In this document: piece by piece, positions 8,927-18,303 of the stretch | Layout: each line of letters starts with the position of its first letter | How positions within the stretch are numbered: position 1 is the stretch's first letter | Source: Roseitranquillus sp963709765 | GTDB taxonomy: Bacteria; Pseudomonadota; Alphaproteobacteria; Rhodobacterales; Rhodobacteraceae | Reading direction: 5' to 3' | DNA: 64,000 nt | NCBI GenBank assembly: GCA_963709765.1 | Contig: CAVPXL010000004.1 | Span: forward strand, 62,001 to 126,000 | Program-made: the position numbers and the translations under genes | Notes under the pieces: generated by a model | Databases searched by the model: none | Told to the model about the DNA's origin: nothing | What the model saw: the letters and a program-made list of their open reading frames with translations, nothing else

Positions 8927-9913
8927 ATGTCTGCACCATGCGAGCAACGCGGCTACCCGCTGAAGGCGGGAGCGATCGGCGGTTTGTGCCTGACGGCGCT
9001 GATGATCGCGGGAGGGGCGAGCGCTCAGGAGTATCCGAGCGAGACGCTGGAATGGACGATCGCCTTCGGGCCGGGCGGCGGCAACGACATCATGTCGCGC
9101 ACCATCGTCGAGATCCTCGAGACGCACGACCTCTACCCCGAGAATATCTCGGTCCAGAACCGCCAGGGCGGCAGCGGCGCCGTGGGATGGGGATACCTCT
9201 ATTCCAAGGGCGGCAGCGGCTACGACATCTCCACCACGAGCGGCAGCTTCATCACCACGCCGCTGCAGGCCGACACGCCGTGGGGCCCGGATGATTTCAC
9301 GCCGATCGCGCTGCTGGCTTCCGACGATCTGGTGCTGCTGGTGAACGGCTCGTCCGAGATCGAGTCGCTCGAGGGGTTCGTGGAGGCGGCGAAGGAAAGC
9401 CCGCCGACCATCGGTGGCATCGGCACGGTGAACGTCGACTTCATCGTGGCGAAGATCCTGTCGGAGCAGGCCGGTTTCGACTTCGACTATGTCTCCTTCA
9501 ACGATGCGAGCGAGATGAACACCGCGCTGCTGTCGGACGCGCTCGACGCGATGATGGCGAATCCGGCCGAGATCCTGGGGCTTGTCGAATTGGGCGATCT
9601 CAGGCCGCTCGGGTTCAGCGGGGACACCGTGCCCGACTCGCTGGGCGACATCCCGACCTTCGCGGAGGCAGGCTACGAGGTCGGCGTCTCGATGCCGCGC
9701 GGCCTGATCCTGGCCCCCGACGCCCCGCCCGAGGCGCAGGAATGGTGGATCGAGACCATCAAGAAGGTTGTCGAGACACCTGAATGGGACGCCTACATCT
9801 CGAACAACCAGCTGACCGAGAACATCAAGTACGGCGAGGAGTTCGAGAGCTCGCTGCTGAGCACGCAGGAGAACTTCGCCAAGATCCTCCGCGATCAGGG
9901 CGTCATCGAATAA
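8927..9913 (+). CDS. tripartite tricarboxylate transporter substrate-binding protein (TctC/Bug family)
   Basis: Periplasmic receptor that delivers an organic acid to the TctA/TctB membrane pair. The 328-residue protein has a signal peptide cut after GGASA (residue 33), then the Bug-fold block WTIAFGPGGGNDIMSRTI, the ligand loop QNRQGGSGAVGWGYL and a GGIGTVNVDF segment where the carboxylate-binding loop usually lies. A strong GGGAGGA ribosome site lies 9 bases before the ATG. It is the first gene of a run tctC-tctB-tctA-thioesterase downstream of the GntR gene. Family ligands range from citrate and tricarballylate to aromatic and other carboxylates; the CoA-transferase and crotonases beside it suggest a monocarboxylate or dicarboxylate that is later activated with CoA. 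Confidence 0.93.
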   Translation: MSAPCEQRGYPLKAGAIGGLCLTALMIAGGASAQEYPSETLEWTIAFGPGGGNDIMSRTIVEILETHDLYPENISVQNRQGGSGAVGWGYLYSKGGSGYDISTTSGSFITTPLQADTPWGPDDFTPIALLASDDLVLLVNGSSEIESLEGFVEAAKESPPTIGGIGTVNVDFIVAKILSEQAGFDFDYVSFNDASEMNTALLSDALDAMMANPAEILGLVELGDLRPLGFSGDTVPDSLGDIPTFAEAGYEVGVSMPRGLILAPDAPPEAQEWWIETIKKVVETPEWDAYISNNQLTENIKYGEEFESSLLSTQENFAKILRDQGVIE

Positions 9914-9974
9914 TCCCCTGATGCCCGAGCGACCGGTGGCAGATCCGCCGGTCGCCCCAGCGGAGAGACGCGCC

Positions 9975-10421
9975 ATGCGGCTGGCCTTCCTGCTCGCGAT
10001 CCTCGTCGCGAGCGCCTTCTACACCTGGTGGGCGTTCACGGATCTCGCGTTCCTGTCGCGCACCGGGCGGCTCGGTCCGGGCTTCTTCCCGAGGATCATC
10101 GGGATCTCGCTGATGGCCTTCTGCCTTGCAAGCCTCGGTCCCGATGTCGCCCGCATGCGACACGACGCGCTCGCCTCGCCCCACTGGGCCCTCGTGGGGG
10201 GGCTCGCGCTCATGTCGGGCGGGCTGGTCTTCCTGTTCGGGCTCCTGGGAGGAACGCTTTCGATGGCCGTCTTCCTGCTGGTGGCGTTGTCGATCCTCAA
10301 CCGCGGGCGCCATGTCGCGAATGTGTCGCTCGCAGCCATCCTGCCGCTGGGCATCTACCTCATCTTCGACGTCTGGCTGAACGCCGCGATGCCCGAGGGC
10401 TTGCTGCACCTGCCGATCTGA
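9975..10421 (+). CDS. tripartite tricarboxylate transporter small membrane subunit (TctB)
   Basis: Small membrane subunit (DUF1468) of the Tct transporter, with four predicted membrane spans: LAFLLAILVASAFYTWW, a second near residues 70-85, GTLSMAVFLLVALSIL and a C-terminal span. The ATG at 9975 is preferred because a GGAGAG site ends 7 bases upstream and the first span then begins at once, giving 148 residues, normal for TctB. An ATG at 9921 in the same frame would add 18 polar residues without a visible ribosome site. The gene follows tctC and precedes tctA, the usual order. Confidence 0.88.
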   Translation: MRLAFLLAILVASAFYTWWAFTDLAFLSRTGRLGPGFFPRIIGISLMAFCLASLGPDVARMRHDALASPHWALVGGLALMSGGLVFLFGLLGGTLSMAVFLLVALSILNRGRHVANVSLAAILPLGIYLIFDVWLNAAMPEGLLHLPI

Positions 10422-10468
10422 CCGCAATCCCGCGCCTGCACGCGCGCCGCCGACGGAGCCACGCCTGA

Positions 10469-11995
10469 ATGGAGATGTTCGCCGACCTCTGGATGGGTCT
10501 CACGGTCGCCATCAGCCCGATGAACCTCGTCTATCTCCTGATCGGCGCGATGGTCGGCATGATCGTCGGGATCATTCCGGGTTTCGGGCCCTCGGCCGGG
10601 CTGGCCATCCTGCTGCCGGTGACTTTCGGGATGGACCCGATCGGCGCGGTGATGATGCTCTCGGCGATCTATTACGGCGCCATGTATGGCGGCACGATCA
10701 CCTCGATCCTGCTCAACACGCCCGGCGAATCCGCGACCGTGGCCAGCACCTTCGACGGATTCCCGCTGGCGCAGCAGGGGCGCGCGGGGCCCGCCCTCGT
10801 CATGCAGGCCGTCGCCTCCTTCGTCGGCGGCACGATCGGGGTGATCATGATCACGCTTCTGGCGACGCTCTTCAGCAAGATCGCCCGCAATTTCGGCCCG
10901 CCGGAATATTTCCTGCTGGCGATCATGGGGCTGCTCACGCTCGTGGTGATGGTCGGCGGCAACTGGCGCTATGGCATCATCTCGGTGCTGATCGGTTTCG
11001 CGCTCGGGACGGTGGGGGTCGATCTGGAGACCGGACAGGGGCGGTTCACCTTCGGCTCCGCCGAACTGATCGGCGGGATCGACTTCATTCCCATCGCCAT
11101 CGGCCTCTTCGGCCTGGGCGAGCTTTATTATGCCTTTCACCAGGGCCTTCATGCCCGCGGCACCGGGGCGATCGTGCAGTACACCAGCGAAAGCCGCTTC
11201 TGGCCCGAGAAGCGCGACTGGATCGAGACCCGCGTCACCATGCTGCGCGGCTCGCTGCTGGGCTTCGTGGTCGGCGTCATTCCCGGTGCGGGCGCGACCA
11301 TCGCCTCGCTCATGGCCTATTCGGTCGAACGCACGCTGTCGCGTACCCCCGAGAAATTCGGCAAGGGCGCGATGGCGGGACTCGTCGGCCCCGAAGCCGC
11401 CAACAACGCCGCCTCCTCCGGTGCCATGATCCCGTTGCTCACGCTGGGCATTCCGGGCTCGGCCTCGACCGCGGTCCTGCTGGCGGCCTTCCTGCTCTGG
11501 GGGCTGAGGCCGGGGCCGCTCCTGATCGAGCAGAACCCCGAATTCGCCTGGGGGCTCATCGCGTCGATGTACCTGGGCAACATGGCTCTGCTTGCCATCA
11601 ACATCTTCGCCATCCCGCTGTTCGTGCGGCTGATCAAGGTCCCCTACCGGATGCTGGCGCCGGCCGTGATCGTGGTCTGCACCATCGGCACCTTCAGCGT
11701 GCATGGCTCGATCGTGGAGACCTGGCTGATGTTCACGGCCGGCCTCGTCGGGTTCTTCATGCGCATGTTCGGCTATTCGCCGGCCGCTCTCGTCCTCGCG
11801 CTGGTGCTGGGTCCGATGGCCGAGGAGGCCCTGCGCCAGACGCTGACCATCTCGCGCGGGTCGTTCTGGATCTTCGTCGAGCGGCCGGCGTCGATCTGGA
11901 TCATCACGCTCACGGCCATCGTGCTGTTCCTGGTGCCGCTGATGAAGGCGCTCGGCCGGGAACCCGAACGAATTGCCCCGGTGGAGGAGGATTGA
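10469..11995 (+). CDS. tripartite tricarboxylate transporter large permease (TctA)
   Basis: Main channel subunit of the Tct transporter, 508 residues with about 11-12 membrane spans. The two characteristic TctA glycine-rich motifs are present: GIIPGFGPSAGLAILLPVTFG near residue 33 and GVIPGAGATIASLMAYSVE near residue 270. The conserved YGGTITSILLNTPGE is also there. Import is driven by ion gradient in this family. Its stop codon overlaps the start of the thioesterase gene by one base (TGATG), so the four genes 8927-12420 form one operon. Confidence 0.94.
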   Translation: MEMFADLWMGLTVAISPMNLVYLLIGAMVGMIVGIIPGFGPSAGLAILLPVTFGMDPIGAVMMLSAIYYGAMYGGTITSILLNTPGESATVASTFDGFPLAQQGRAGPALVMQAVASFVGGTIGVIMITLLATLFSKIARNFGPPEYFLLAIMGLLTLVVMVGGNWRYGIISVLIGFALGTVGVDLETGQGRFTFGSAELIGGIDFIPIAIGLFGLGELYYAFHQGLHARGTGAIVQYTSESRFWPEKRDWIETRVTMLRGSLLGFVVGVIPGAGATIASLMAYSVERTLSRTPEKFGKGAMAGLVGPEAANNAASSGAMIPLLTLGIPGSASTAVLLAAFLLWGLRPGPLLIEQNPEFAWGLIASMYLGNMALLAINIFAIPLFVRLIKVPYRMLAPAVIVVCTIGTFSVHGSIVETWLMFTAGLVGFFMRMFGYSPAALVLALVLGPMAEEALRQTLTISRGSFWIFVERPASIWIITLTAIVLFLVPLMKALGREPERIAPVEED

Positions 11996-12420
11996 TGGAC
12001 GAAGACGCCACCCGAAAGATCTTCGAAGAGGCGCTGGCCAGCCACGCGCCGGCCTTCGGGACGTTCTTTCTCGCCCGCCTCCTGGGGTTCGACTTCTCCT
12101 ACGAGGACGAGACCTGCATCGTGCGCTTCACGGTCCGGGACTTCATGTTCAACCCGCAGGGCAGCCTCCATGGCGGGATCGCCGCCTCGGCGCTCGACGT
12201 GTCGATGGGCCACCTGATCCACCACGAAACCGGCAAGCCGGGCCTGACGCTGGAAATGAAGGTCCAGTACATGCGCCCCGCCATGCCCGGACCGGTTCGT
12301 TGCACGGGACGCTTTCTCAAGCGGGGCCGGAGCGTCAGTTCGATGGAATCCCGGATGACGGACGAGGCGGGCAAGCTGCTTTCGATGGCGACCGCGACTT
12401 GGATGATGCCGAAGGGATGA
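11995..12420 (+). CDS. PaaI-type hotdog thioesterase
   Basis: Hotdog-fold acyl-CoA thioesterase of 141 residues. The family block NPQGSLHGGIAASALDVSMGH (near residues 51-71) holds the HGG turn and the acidic residue typical of PaaI/YdiI-like enzymes. The ATG at 11995 overlaps the tctA stop by one base; an upstream TTG is not needed. As the last gene of the transporter operon it probably removes CoA from a stalled or toxic intermediate of the pathway fed by the CoA-transferase, or releases the final acid. The substrate is unknown. Confidence 0.85.
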   Translation: MDEDATRKIFEEALASHAPAFGTFFLARLLGFDFSYEDETCIVRFTVRDFMFNPQGSLHGGIAASALDVSMGHLIHHETGKPGLTLEMKVQYMRPAMPGPVRCTGRFLKRGRSVSSMESRMTDEAGKLLSMATATWMMPKG

Positions 12421-12522
12421 CCCCGGGTACCGTCGCGAGCGGATTCTGAGACCGCGTGACAGGAACGCGGCGCAGGCTGTTGTTTCGGATGGCTTGTTTG
12501 CCCCGCCGGACTGGGGTGACGG

Positions 12523-12559
12523 GCAAATGCGCGCCGCGTCGGCGGCGCGCCACTTGCCG
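12523..12559. terminator. strong hairpin after the Tct operon
   Basis: GCGCGCCGC at 12530-12538 and GCGGCGCGC at 12543-12551 form a perfect 9-base stem around a 4-base loop. It is extended outward by GGCAA at 12523-12527 with TTGCC at 12555-12559. It sits about 100 bases after the thioesterase stop and 86 before the aminotransferase start. There is no T tract, so it could be a terminator stem, an mRNA end stabiliser or a protein site. Confidence 0.4.
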
Positions 12560-12644
12560 TTGCGGAAGCGGTCAGGCTCTATAAGTGTCGCGCCCGCACC
12601 GATGGGCGCTGCGCCCTGACCCGCCACGACTTCGAGGACGAGCG

Positions 12645-13985
12645 ATGACGAAGCTGCTGCACCGCACCATCCACAAGACCCTGCCCGTCGCCGTGCGCGC
12701 GAGCGGCATCCGGTTCGAGGATTCCGAAGGCAAGAGCTACATCGACGCGAGCGGCGGGGCCGCCGTGTCCTGCCTCGGCCACGGGCATCCCGACGTGATC
12801 GCGGCGCTGCACGAGCAACTCGACCGGGTCGCCTACGCCCATACCGGGTTCTTCACCACCGAGCCTGCCGAGGCGCTCGGCGAGCGGCTCGTGGCGGACG
12901 CGCCTGACGGGATCAGCCACGCCTATCTGGTCTCGGGCGGGTCGGAGGCGGTGGAGGCGGCGCTCAAGATGGCGCGCCAGTACTTCGCCGAGCGCGGCGA
13001 GACCGGGCGGCGCCACGTGATCGCGCGGCGGCAGAGCTACCACGGCAACACGCTGGGCGCGCTGGCGGTGGGCGGCAACGCGTGGCGGCGGGCGCAGTTC
13101 AAGCCGCTCCTGATGGAGGCGCATCACATTGCCCCCTGCTACGCCTATCGCGAGCAGCATCCGGGCGAGAGCGAGGCGGACTATGCCGCCCGCGCCGCTG
13201 GCGAACTGGAGAGCAAGATCCAGGAGCTTGGCGCCGAAAGCGTCATCGCCTTCGTGGCCGAGACGGTGGTGGGCGCGACATCGGGCGCGGTGCCGCCGGT
13301 GGCCGACTATTTCAGGCGCATCCGCGAGATCTGCGACCGGCACGGAATATTGCTGATCCTCGACGAGGTGATGTGCGGGATGGGCCGGACCGGAACCCTG
13401 CACGCCTGCGAGCAGGAGGGAATCGCGCCGGACCTGATGACCGTCGCCAAGGGTCTGGGCGGCGGCTACCAGCCGATCGGCGCCGTGCTTCTCAACCGCA
13501 AGATCTACGCTACCTTCGCCGAAGGAAGCGGCTTCTTCCAGCACGGGCACACCTATATGGGCCACCCCATGGCGGCCGCGGCGGCGCTGGCCGTGCAGGA
13601 CGTGATCGCCCGCGACGACCTGCTGACAAACGTGCGCAAGATGGGCGGCTATCTGCGCGCGCAACTGGAGGCGGCGCTGGGTCAGCACCCCCATGTGGGC
13701 GATATCAGGGGCCGCGGTCTTTTCCAGGCGATCGAGCTGGTGGCCGACCGCGACACCAGGGCGCCTTTCGCGCCCGCGCACAAGCTCAACGCCCGCATCA
13801 AGGCGGCGGCCATGGAGCGCGGGCTGATGGTCTATCCGATGGGAGGCACGATCGACGGTGTGCATGGCGATCACGTGCTGCTGGCGCCGCCTTTCATCGT
13901 GACGCGGGACGATATCAACACGATCGTGGAGCGTCTGGCCGCGTCGGTCCACTCGGCGCTCCGTGACATCCAGGCAGCGCCGTAA
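12645..13985 (+). CDS. class III aminotransferase (PLP-dependent)
   Basis: Omega-type transaminase of 446 residues, moving an amino group between an amino acid or amine and a keto acid. The PLP lysine is Lys269 in MTVAKGLGGGYQPIGAV; LILDEVMCGMGRTG carries the cofactor-binding Asp, and HTYMGHPMAAAAAL is the conserved C-terminal block. The ATG at 12645 is chosen because MTKLLHRTI leads straight into the domain. It lies between the Tct operon and the TRAP-TAXI receptor, 126 bases from the latter, and its link to either is uncertain. Close relatives use taurine, beta-alanine, putrescine or 4-aminobutyrate; sequence alone does not choose. Confidence 0.9.
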   Translation: MTKLLHRTIHKTLPVAVRASGIRFEDSEGKSYIDASGGAAVSCLGHGHPDVIAALHEQLDRVAYAHTGFFTTEPAEALGERLVADAPDGISHAYLVSGGSEAVEAALKMARQYFAERGETGRRHVIARRQSYHGNTLGALAVGGNAWRRAQFKPLLMEAHHIAPCYAYREQHPGESEADYAARAAGELESKIQELGAESVIAFVAETVVGATSGAVPPVADYFRRIREICDRHGILLILDEVMCGMGRTGTLHACEQEGIAPDLMTVAKGLGGGYQPIGAVLLNRKIYATFAEGSGFFQHGHTYMGHPMAAAAALAVQDVIARDDLLTNVRKMGGYLRAQLEAALGQHPHVGDIRGRGLFQAIELVADRDTRAPFAPAHKLNARIKAAAMERGLMVYPMGGTIDGVHGDHVLLAPPFIVTRDDINTIVERLAASVHSALRDIQAAP

Positions 13986-14112
13986 GCCACGGCCGATTAC
14001 GGGCACATCCTGCAAAAGCGGGATCAAGATCGGGTGATCGTTGACGCGCCGGCAGAAAACAGTCCACGCTGCCCCATCGGTAACCCGAACGAAATGCATG
14101 GGGAGAGTGCAC

Positions 14113-15078
14113 ATGAAGACATTTTTGATCGGCGCGGCCACTGCTGCGACACTGGTGGCGAGTGGGGCGATGGCCCAGGACCAGCAGTTCATCGCGATCG
14201 GGACCGGGGGCGTGACAGGTGTCTATTACCCGACGGGTGGCGCGATCTGCCGGCTCGTCAATCGCGGCCGGGCCGAACACGGGATCCGCTGCGGCGTCGA
14301 ATCCACGGGCGGATCGGTCTACAACATCAACGCCGTGCGCTCGGGAGAGCTGGAATTCGGCGTGGCCCAGTCCGACTGGCAGTACCACGCCTACAACGGC
14401 ACCTCGCAATTCGAGGAGCAGGGACCGTTCGAGGGCCTGCGCGCCGTGTTCTCGGTCCACCCGGAGCCGTTCACGGTCGTGGCCCGCGCCGACGCGGGGA
14501 TCGAGACCTTCGAGGACCTCAAGGGCAAGCGGGTCAACGTGGGCAATCCCGGGTCCGGCCAGCGCGGCACGATGGAAGTGCTGATGAACGCGATGGGCTG
14601 GACCATGGATGACTTCCAGCTCTCCTCGGAGTTGCAGGCCGCCGAACAGAGCCAGGCTCTGTGCGACAACAACATCGACGCGATGGTCTACACGGTCGGC
14701 CACCCGTCCGGGTCGATCCAGGAAGCGACCACGGCCTGCGACGCGGTGCTGGTGGACGTCTCCGGCGAAGCCGTGGACAAGCTGGTCGCGGACAACCCCT
14801 ACTACCGCAAGGCGATCATTCCCGGCGGCATGTATCGCGGCAATGACGAGGACACGGAGACCTTCGGCGTCGGCGCCACCTTCATCAGCTCGACCGACGT
14901 GCCCGATGACGTGGTCTACGAGATCGTCAAGGCGGTGTTCGAGAACATCGACCAGTTCCGCGGCCTGCATCCGGCGTTCGCCAATCTCGACCCGAAGGAG
15001 ATGGCAAATGACGGCCTGTCGGCGCCGCTCCATGCGGGTGCGGAAAAGTACTACCGCGAAGCCGGCCTCATCGAGTGA
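14113..15078 (+). CDS. TRAP transporter TAXI-family substrate receptor
   Basis: Periplasmic receptor of a TRAP-TAXI uptake system. The 321-residue product has a signal peptide cut after SGAMA (residue 21) and the TAXI signature IGTGGVTGVYYPTGGAIC directly after it. ESTGGSVYNINAVRSGELEFG and KGKRVNVGNPGSGQRGTMEV are the usual ligand-site blocks. The ATG at 14113 follows GGGGAGAG at a suitable distance. It lies 113 bases before the fused permease gene. Ligands of TAXI receptors include glutamate, 2-oxoglutarate and other carboxylates; which applies here is unknown. Confidence 0.93.
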   Translation: MKTFLIGAATAATLVASGAMAQDQQFIAIGTGGVTGVYYPTGGAICRLVNRGRAEHGIRCGVESTGGSVYNINAVRSGELEFGVAQSDWQYHAYNGTSQFEEQGPFEGLRAVFSVHPEPFTVVARADAGIETFEDLKGKRVNVGNPGSGQRGTMEVLMNAMGWTMDDFQLSSELQAAEQSQALCDNNIDAMVYTVGHPSGSIQEATTACDAVLVDVSGEAVDKLVADNPYYRKAIIPGGMYRGNDEDTETFGVGATFISSTDVPDDVVYEIVKAVFENIDQFRGLHPAFANLDPKEMANDGLSAPLHAGAEKYYREAGLIE

Positions 15079-15191
15079 TCGCGGCGCACGGCTGACGATC
15101 CGGGGCGTGCTTCGCGCAGCGCGCCCCGGCAACCCACAACGAACGGGGTCGCCCCGAAAAGGGGCCGGGACAACAACGGGGAGCGTGCGGG

Positions 15192-17834
15192 ATGGCCGAA
15201 CGAGGCGAAGACCGAAAGGGCCAGCAATACTCTGACGATGAGCTTCAGGACCTCGTCTCGAGCGCCGATACCGGCGCCCGGGCGCCGACCAACAGAACGG
15301 TCGCCTGGCTGATCGCCGGGACGGCGCTGGCATGGTCGCTGTTCCAGCTCTGGATCGCACAACCGCAGCTCTGGTTCGGCCAGTACCTGCCCGTGTTGAA
15401 CTCGTCGCAGACGCGTCCGATCCACCTGATGTTCGCGATCTTCCTGGCCTACCTGGTCTATCCTGCCTTCGCCAGGTCACCGCGCGACCGGATCCCGCTG
15501 GTCGATTGGGCGCTGGCCATCATCGCCGCGCTTTGCTGCTTCTACGTCTTCTGGTTCGCGGACACGCTGGCGATGACCGCCCGGTCGGGGCTGCCGACCC
15601 AGACACAGGTCATCATCGGCTGCGTCGGCCTCGTCGTGCTGCTCGAAGCCTCACGGCGCGCTCTCGGGCCTGCGTTGACCATCGTGGGATCGCTTTTCCT
15701 TCTTTACGCCTATTTCGGACAGGGCTGGCTGATCCCCGACCTGATCGAGCACGAGGGTCTGTCATTCACCTCGCTCATCAACGCGCAGTGGCTGGATACG
15801 GCGGGCGTCTTCGGCATTCCGCTGGGCGTCTCGACAGCCTTCGTGTTCCTGTTCGTGCTGTTCGGCTCGCTCCTCGACAAGGCGGGCGCCGGCAACTATT
15901 TCATCCAGCTCGCGTTCGGCGGCCTTGGCCACCTGCGCGGCGGGCCGGCCAAGGCCGCGGTCGTCGGCTCCGCCATGACCGGCCTGATCTCGGGCTCCTC
16001 GATCGCCAACGTGGTCACTACCGGCACCTTCACCATCCCGCTGATGAAGCGGGTGGGCTTCACCTCCGAACAGGCCGGCGCGGTCGAGGTCGCATCCTCG
16101 GTCAACGGCCAGATCATGCCCCCGGTGATGGGCGCCGCCGCCTTCCTGATGGTGGAGTTCATCGGCATTTCCTACGTCGAGGTGATCAAGCACGCGTTCA
16201 TTCCGGCGGTGATCTCCTACATCGCGCTGGTCTACATCGTGCATCTGGAAGCCCTGAAGAAGGAAATGCCGGCGCTGGGGGAATCCAAGAGCTTCCTGGC
16301 GATGATCGTGAAATTCTTCATTGGGTTCGCGATCTTCGGGGTCGGCTTCACGGCGCTGATCTATGTGGTGCGCCTGCTTCAGGGCGCCGCACCCGAGCTC
16401 TCGGGTCCGATCCTGATGATCGCCCTGGCGGCGCTCTACATCTACCTGGTTGCGGTCGCGGCGCGGCGGCCGGATCTGGAGATGGACGACCCGGACGAGG
16501 AAGAGATCCATCTGCCAACGGTGGCAGAGGTCTATGCCACGGGCCTGCACTACATCCTCCCGATCTTCGTCCTCGTCTGGTTCCTCATGGTGGAACAGCA
16601 AAGCCCTGCGAAATCAGCGTTCTATGCGGCGTCGTTGATGATGTTCATCATGTTGACCCAAAAACCGCTGAAGGCCGTGTTCCGCGGCCAGTCCGGCGAA
16701 TTGGGGAGCGAGTTTCTGGCCGGGATCCACGATCTGATCGCGGGCCTCATCGCGGGCGCGCGCAACATGATCGGCATCGGCGTCGCAACGGCTGCCGCGG
16801 GCATCATCGTCGCCACCGTCACCAAGACGCCCATCGGCACCGAGCTCGCCGGGCTGGTCGAACAGCTTTCGGGCGGGATCCTGCTCCTCATGCTGATCTT
16901 CGTGGGGGTGTTCTCGCTGATCCTCGGAATGGGCCTGCCCACGACAGCGAACTACATCGTCGTGTCCTCGCTCATGGCCTCGGTCGTCGTCAGCCTTGCC
17001 GCGCAGGAAGGCCTGATCGTGCCGCTCATCGCGGCGCACCTCTTCGTCTTCTATTTCGGGATCATGGCGGACGTCACACCGCCCGTGGGGCTGGCGAGTT
17101 TCGCCGCGGCAGCGGTATCGGGCGGTGATCCGATCAAGACCGGGTTCACGGCGTTCTTCTACTCGCTGCGGACCGTCGCGCTGCCGTTCCTGTTCATCTA
17201 CAACCCGACGTTGATCCTCTATGGTGTGGATCTTGGTACGGCGCAGGGCATCCTGCAGGCTGTCCTGATCTTCGTGATTGCCACGATCGCGATGTTGCTC
17301 TTCGCAGCGGCGACCCAAGGGTATTTCATCGCCCGCTCTCGGATCCACGAGTCGGTTGCGCTCCTTCTGGTGGCGTTCACGCTCTTCGTGCCGAGCTTCT
17401 GGCTGAACATGTTGCAAAGCCCCTTCGCCGTGTCGGAACCCGAGGCGTTCGAACAGGTCGTTGAGAATGCCGACCCGGGAGACCGGCTGCGACTGCTCAT
17501 CCAGGGGCCCGATTTCAACACCGGCGAGGTGATCGAGACCACACTGGTGATGGATATCGAAGGCGATGGTGGCGCAGCCGAACGGATCGACGCGTCAGGG
17601 CTCCTGCTCTTTCCCGAAGAGGGGCGCGTGCGCCTGGACGAGCCGATGTTCGGCACCCAGGCCGCCGAGAAGCTTGCGGATTTCGATTTCTATGCCGACA
17701 CGCCGGTGGAACTGGCGCGGGTCGAGGCACCGCGACACCGGCTGCCAGCCGAGCTCTTCTATATCCCTGCCCTGCTGCTTCTGGCGCTGGTCGTGATGCT
17801 GCAGCGCCGCCGCCAGACACAGCCGGCCTTCTGA
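15192..17834 (+). CDS. TRAP transporter fused permease (4TM/12TM) with C-terminal DUF3394-like domain
   Basis: Membrane part of the TRAP-TAXI system. The DctQ-like small and DctM-like large subunits are fused in one 880-residue chain with about 17-19 spans. The DctM part contains the conserved GSAMTGLISGSSIANVVTTGTF and VNGQIMPPVMGAAAFL. After about residue 740 comes a soluble stretch rich in acidic residues (DRLRLLIQGPDFNTGEVIE), ending in a last span and a short basic tail, which matches the DUF3394 extension seen in some TAXI permeases. A GGGGAG site precedes the ATG. UspA follows 11 bases later in the same operon. Confidence 0.93.
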   Translation: MAERGEDRKGQQYSDDELQDLVSSADTGARAPTNRTVAWLIAGTALAWSLFQLWIAQPQLWFGQYLPVLNSSQTRPIHLMFAIFLAYLVYPAFARSPRDRIPLVDWALAIIAALCCFYVFWFADTLAMTARSGLPTQTQVIIGCVGLVVLLEASRRALGPALTIVGSLFLLYAYFGQGWLIPDLIEHEGLSFTSLINAQWLDTAGVFGIPLGVSTAFVFLFVLFGSLLDKAGAGNYFIQLAFGGLGHLRGGPAKAAVVGSAMTGLISGSSIANVVTTGTFTIPLMKRVGFTSEQAGAVEVASSVNGQIMPPVMGAAAFLMVEFIGISYVEVIKHAFIPAVISYIALVYIVHLEALKKEMPALGESKSFLAMIVKFFIGFAIFGVGFTALIYVVRLLQGAAPELSGPILMIALAALYIYLVAVAARRPDLEMDDPDEEEIHLPTVAEVYATGLHYILPIFVLVWFLMVEQQSPAKSAFYAASLMMFIMLTQKPLKAVFRGQSGELGSEFLAGIHDLIAGLIAGARNMIGIGVATAAAGIIVATVTKTPIGTELAGLVEQLSGGILLLMLIFVGVFSLILGMGLPTTANYIVVSSLMASVVVSLAAQEGLIVPLIAAHLFVFYFGIMADVTPPVGLASFAAAAVSGGDPIKTGFTAFFYSLRTVALPFLFIYNPTLILYGVDLGTAQGILQAVLIFVIATIAMLLFAAATQGYFIARSRIHESVALLLVAFTLFVPSFWLNMLQSPFAVSEPEAFEQVVENADPGDRLRLLIQGPDFNTGEVIETTLVMDIEGDGGAAERIDASGLLLFPEEGRVRLDEPMFGTQAAEKLADFDFYADTPVELARVEAPRHRLPAELFYIPALLLLALVVMLQRRRQTQPAF

Positions 17835-17845
17835 GGAGACGCGCC

Positions 17846-18277
17846 ATGTTCGATACGGTTCTTCTTCCCATCGATCTCTCGCAGGAAGGCAGCTGGGCCA
17901 GGGCCCTTCCGGCGGCCTTGCGCATGATGGAGCCAGGCAAGGGCATCCTGCATGTGGCGACGGTGGTTCCCGATTACGGGCTGTCGATGGTCGGCAGCTA
18001 TTTCGAGGCCGGCCACGAGGAAAAGATGCTTCACGATGTCGGCCAGCATCTGGCCGAGTGGGTCCAGACCCACATCGGCGACCGCGTGGAGGCACACGCC
18101 CATGTCCTGCATGGCCGGGTCTATCACGAGGTGATTTCGGCCGCGGATCGACTGCAGGTCGATGCGATCGTGATGGCCTCGCACGATCCGGCGGTGACCG
18201 ACTATCTCATCGGCCCGAACGCCTCGCGCGTCGTGAGTCACGCCAAGCAATCGGTTTTCGTGGTGCGCGGGCACTAG
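17846..18277 (+). CDS. universal stress protein (UspA family)
   Basis: A 143-residue UspA-fold protein with start DTVLLPIDLSQEGSW, the middle VDAIVMASHDPAVTDYLIG and the C-terminal GPNASRVVSHAKQSVFVV that corresponds to the nucleotide-binding loop. It is preceded by GGAGA and lies 11 bases after the TRAP permease. In several bacteria a UspA protein is coded with a TRAP transporter and tunes its activity (TeaD with TeaABC in Halomonas). A similar regulatory role is likely here but not shown. It converges on the next gene with only 26 bases between. Confidence 0.9.
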   Translation: MFDTVLLPIDLSQEGSWARALPAALRMMEPGKGILHVATVVPDYGLSMVGSYFEAGHEEKMLHDVGQHLAEWVQTHIGDRVEAHAHVLHGRVYHEVISAADRLQVDAIVMASHDPAVTDYLIGPNASRVVSHAKQSVFVVRGH

Positions 18278-18303
18278 CCGCGCGGGACGCCGGGCAGTTT
18301 CCT

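Noticed and set aside
9921..9974. Upstream ATG for tctB
   Set aside because: Adds 18 polar residues and has no ribosome site, whereas 9975 has GGAGAG at good distance; kept only as an alternative.
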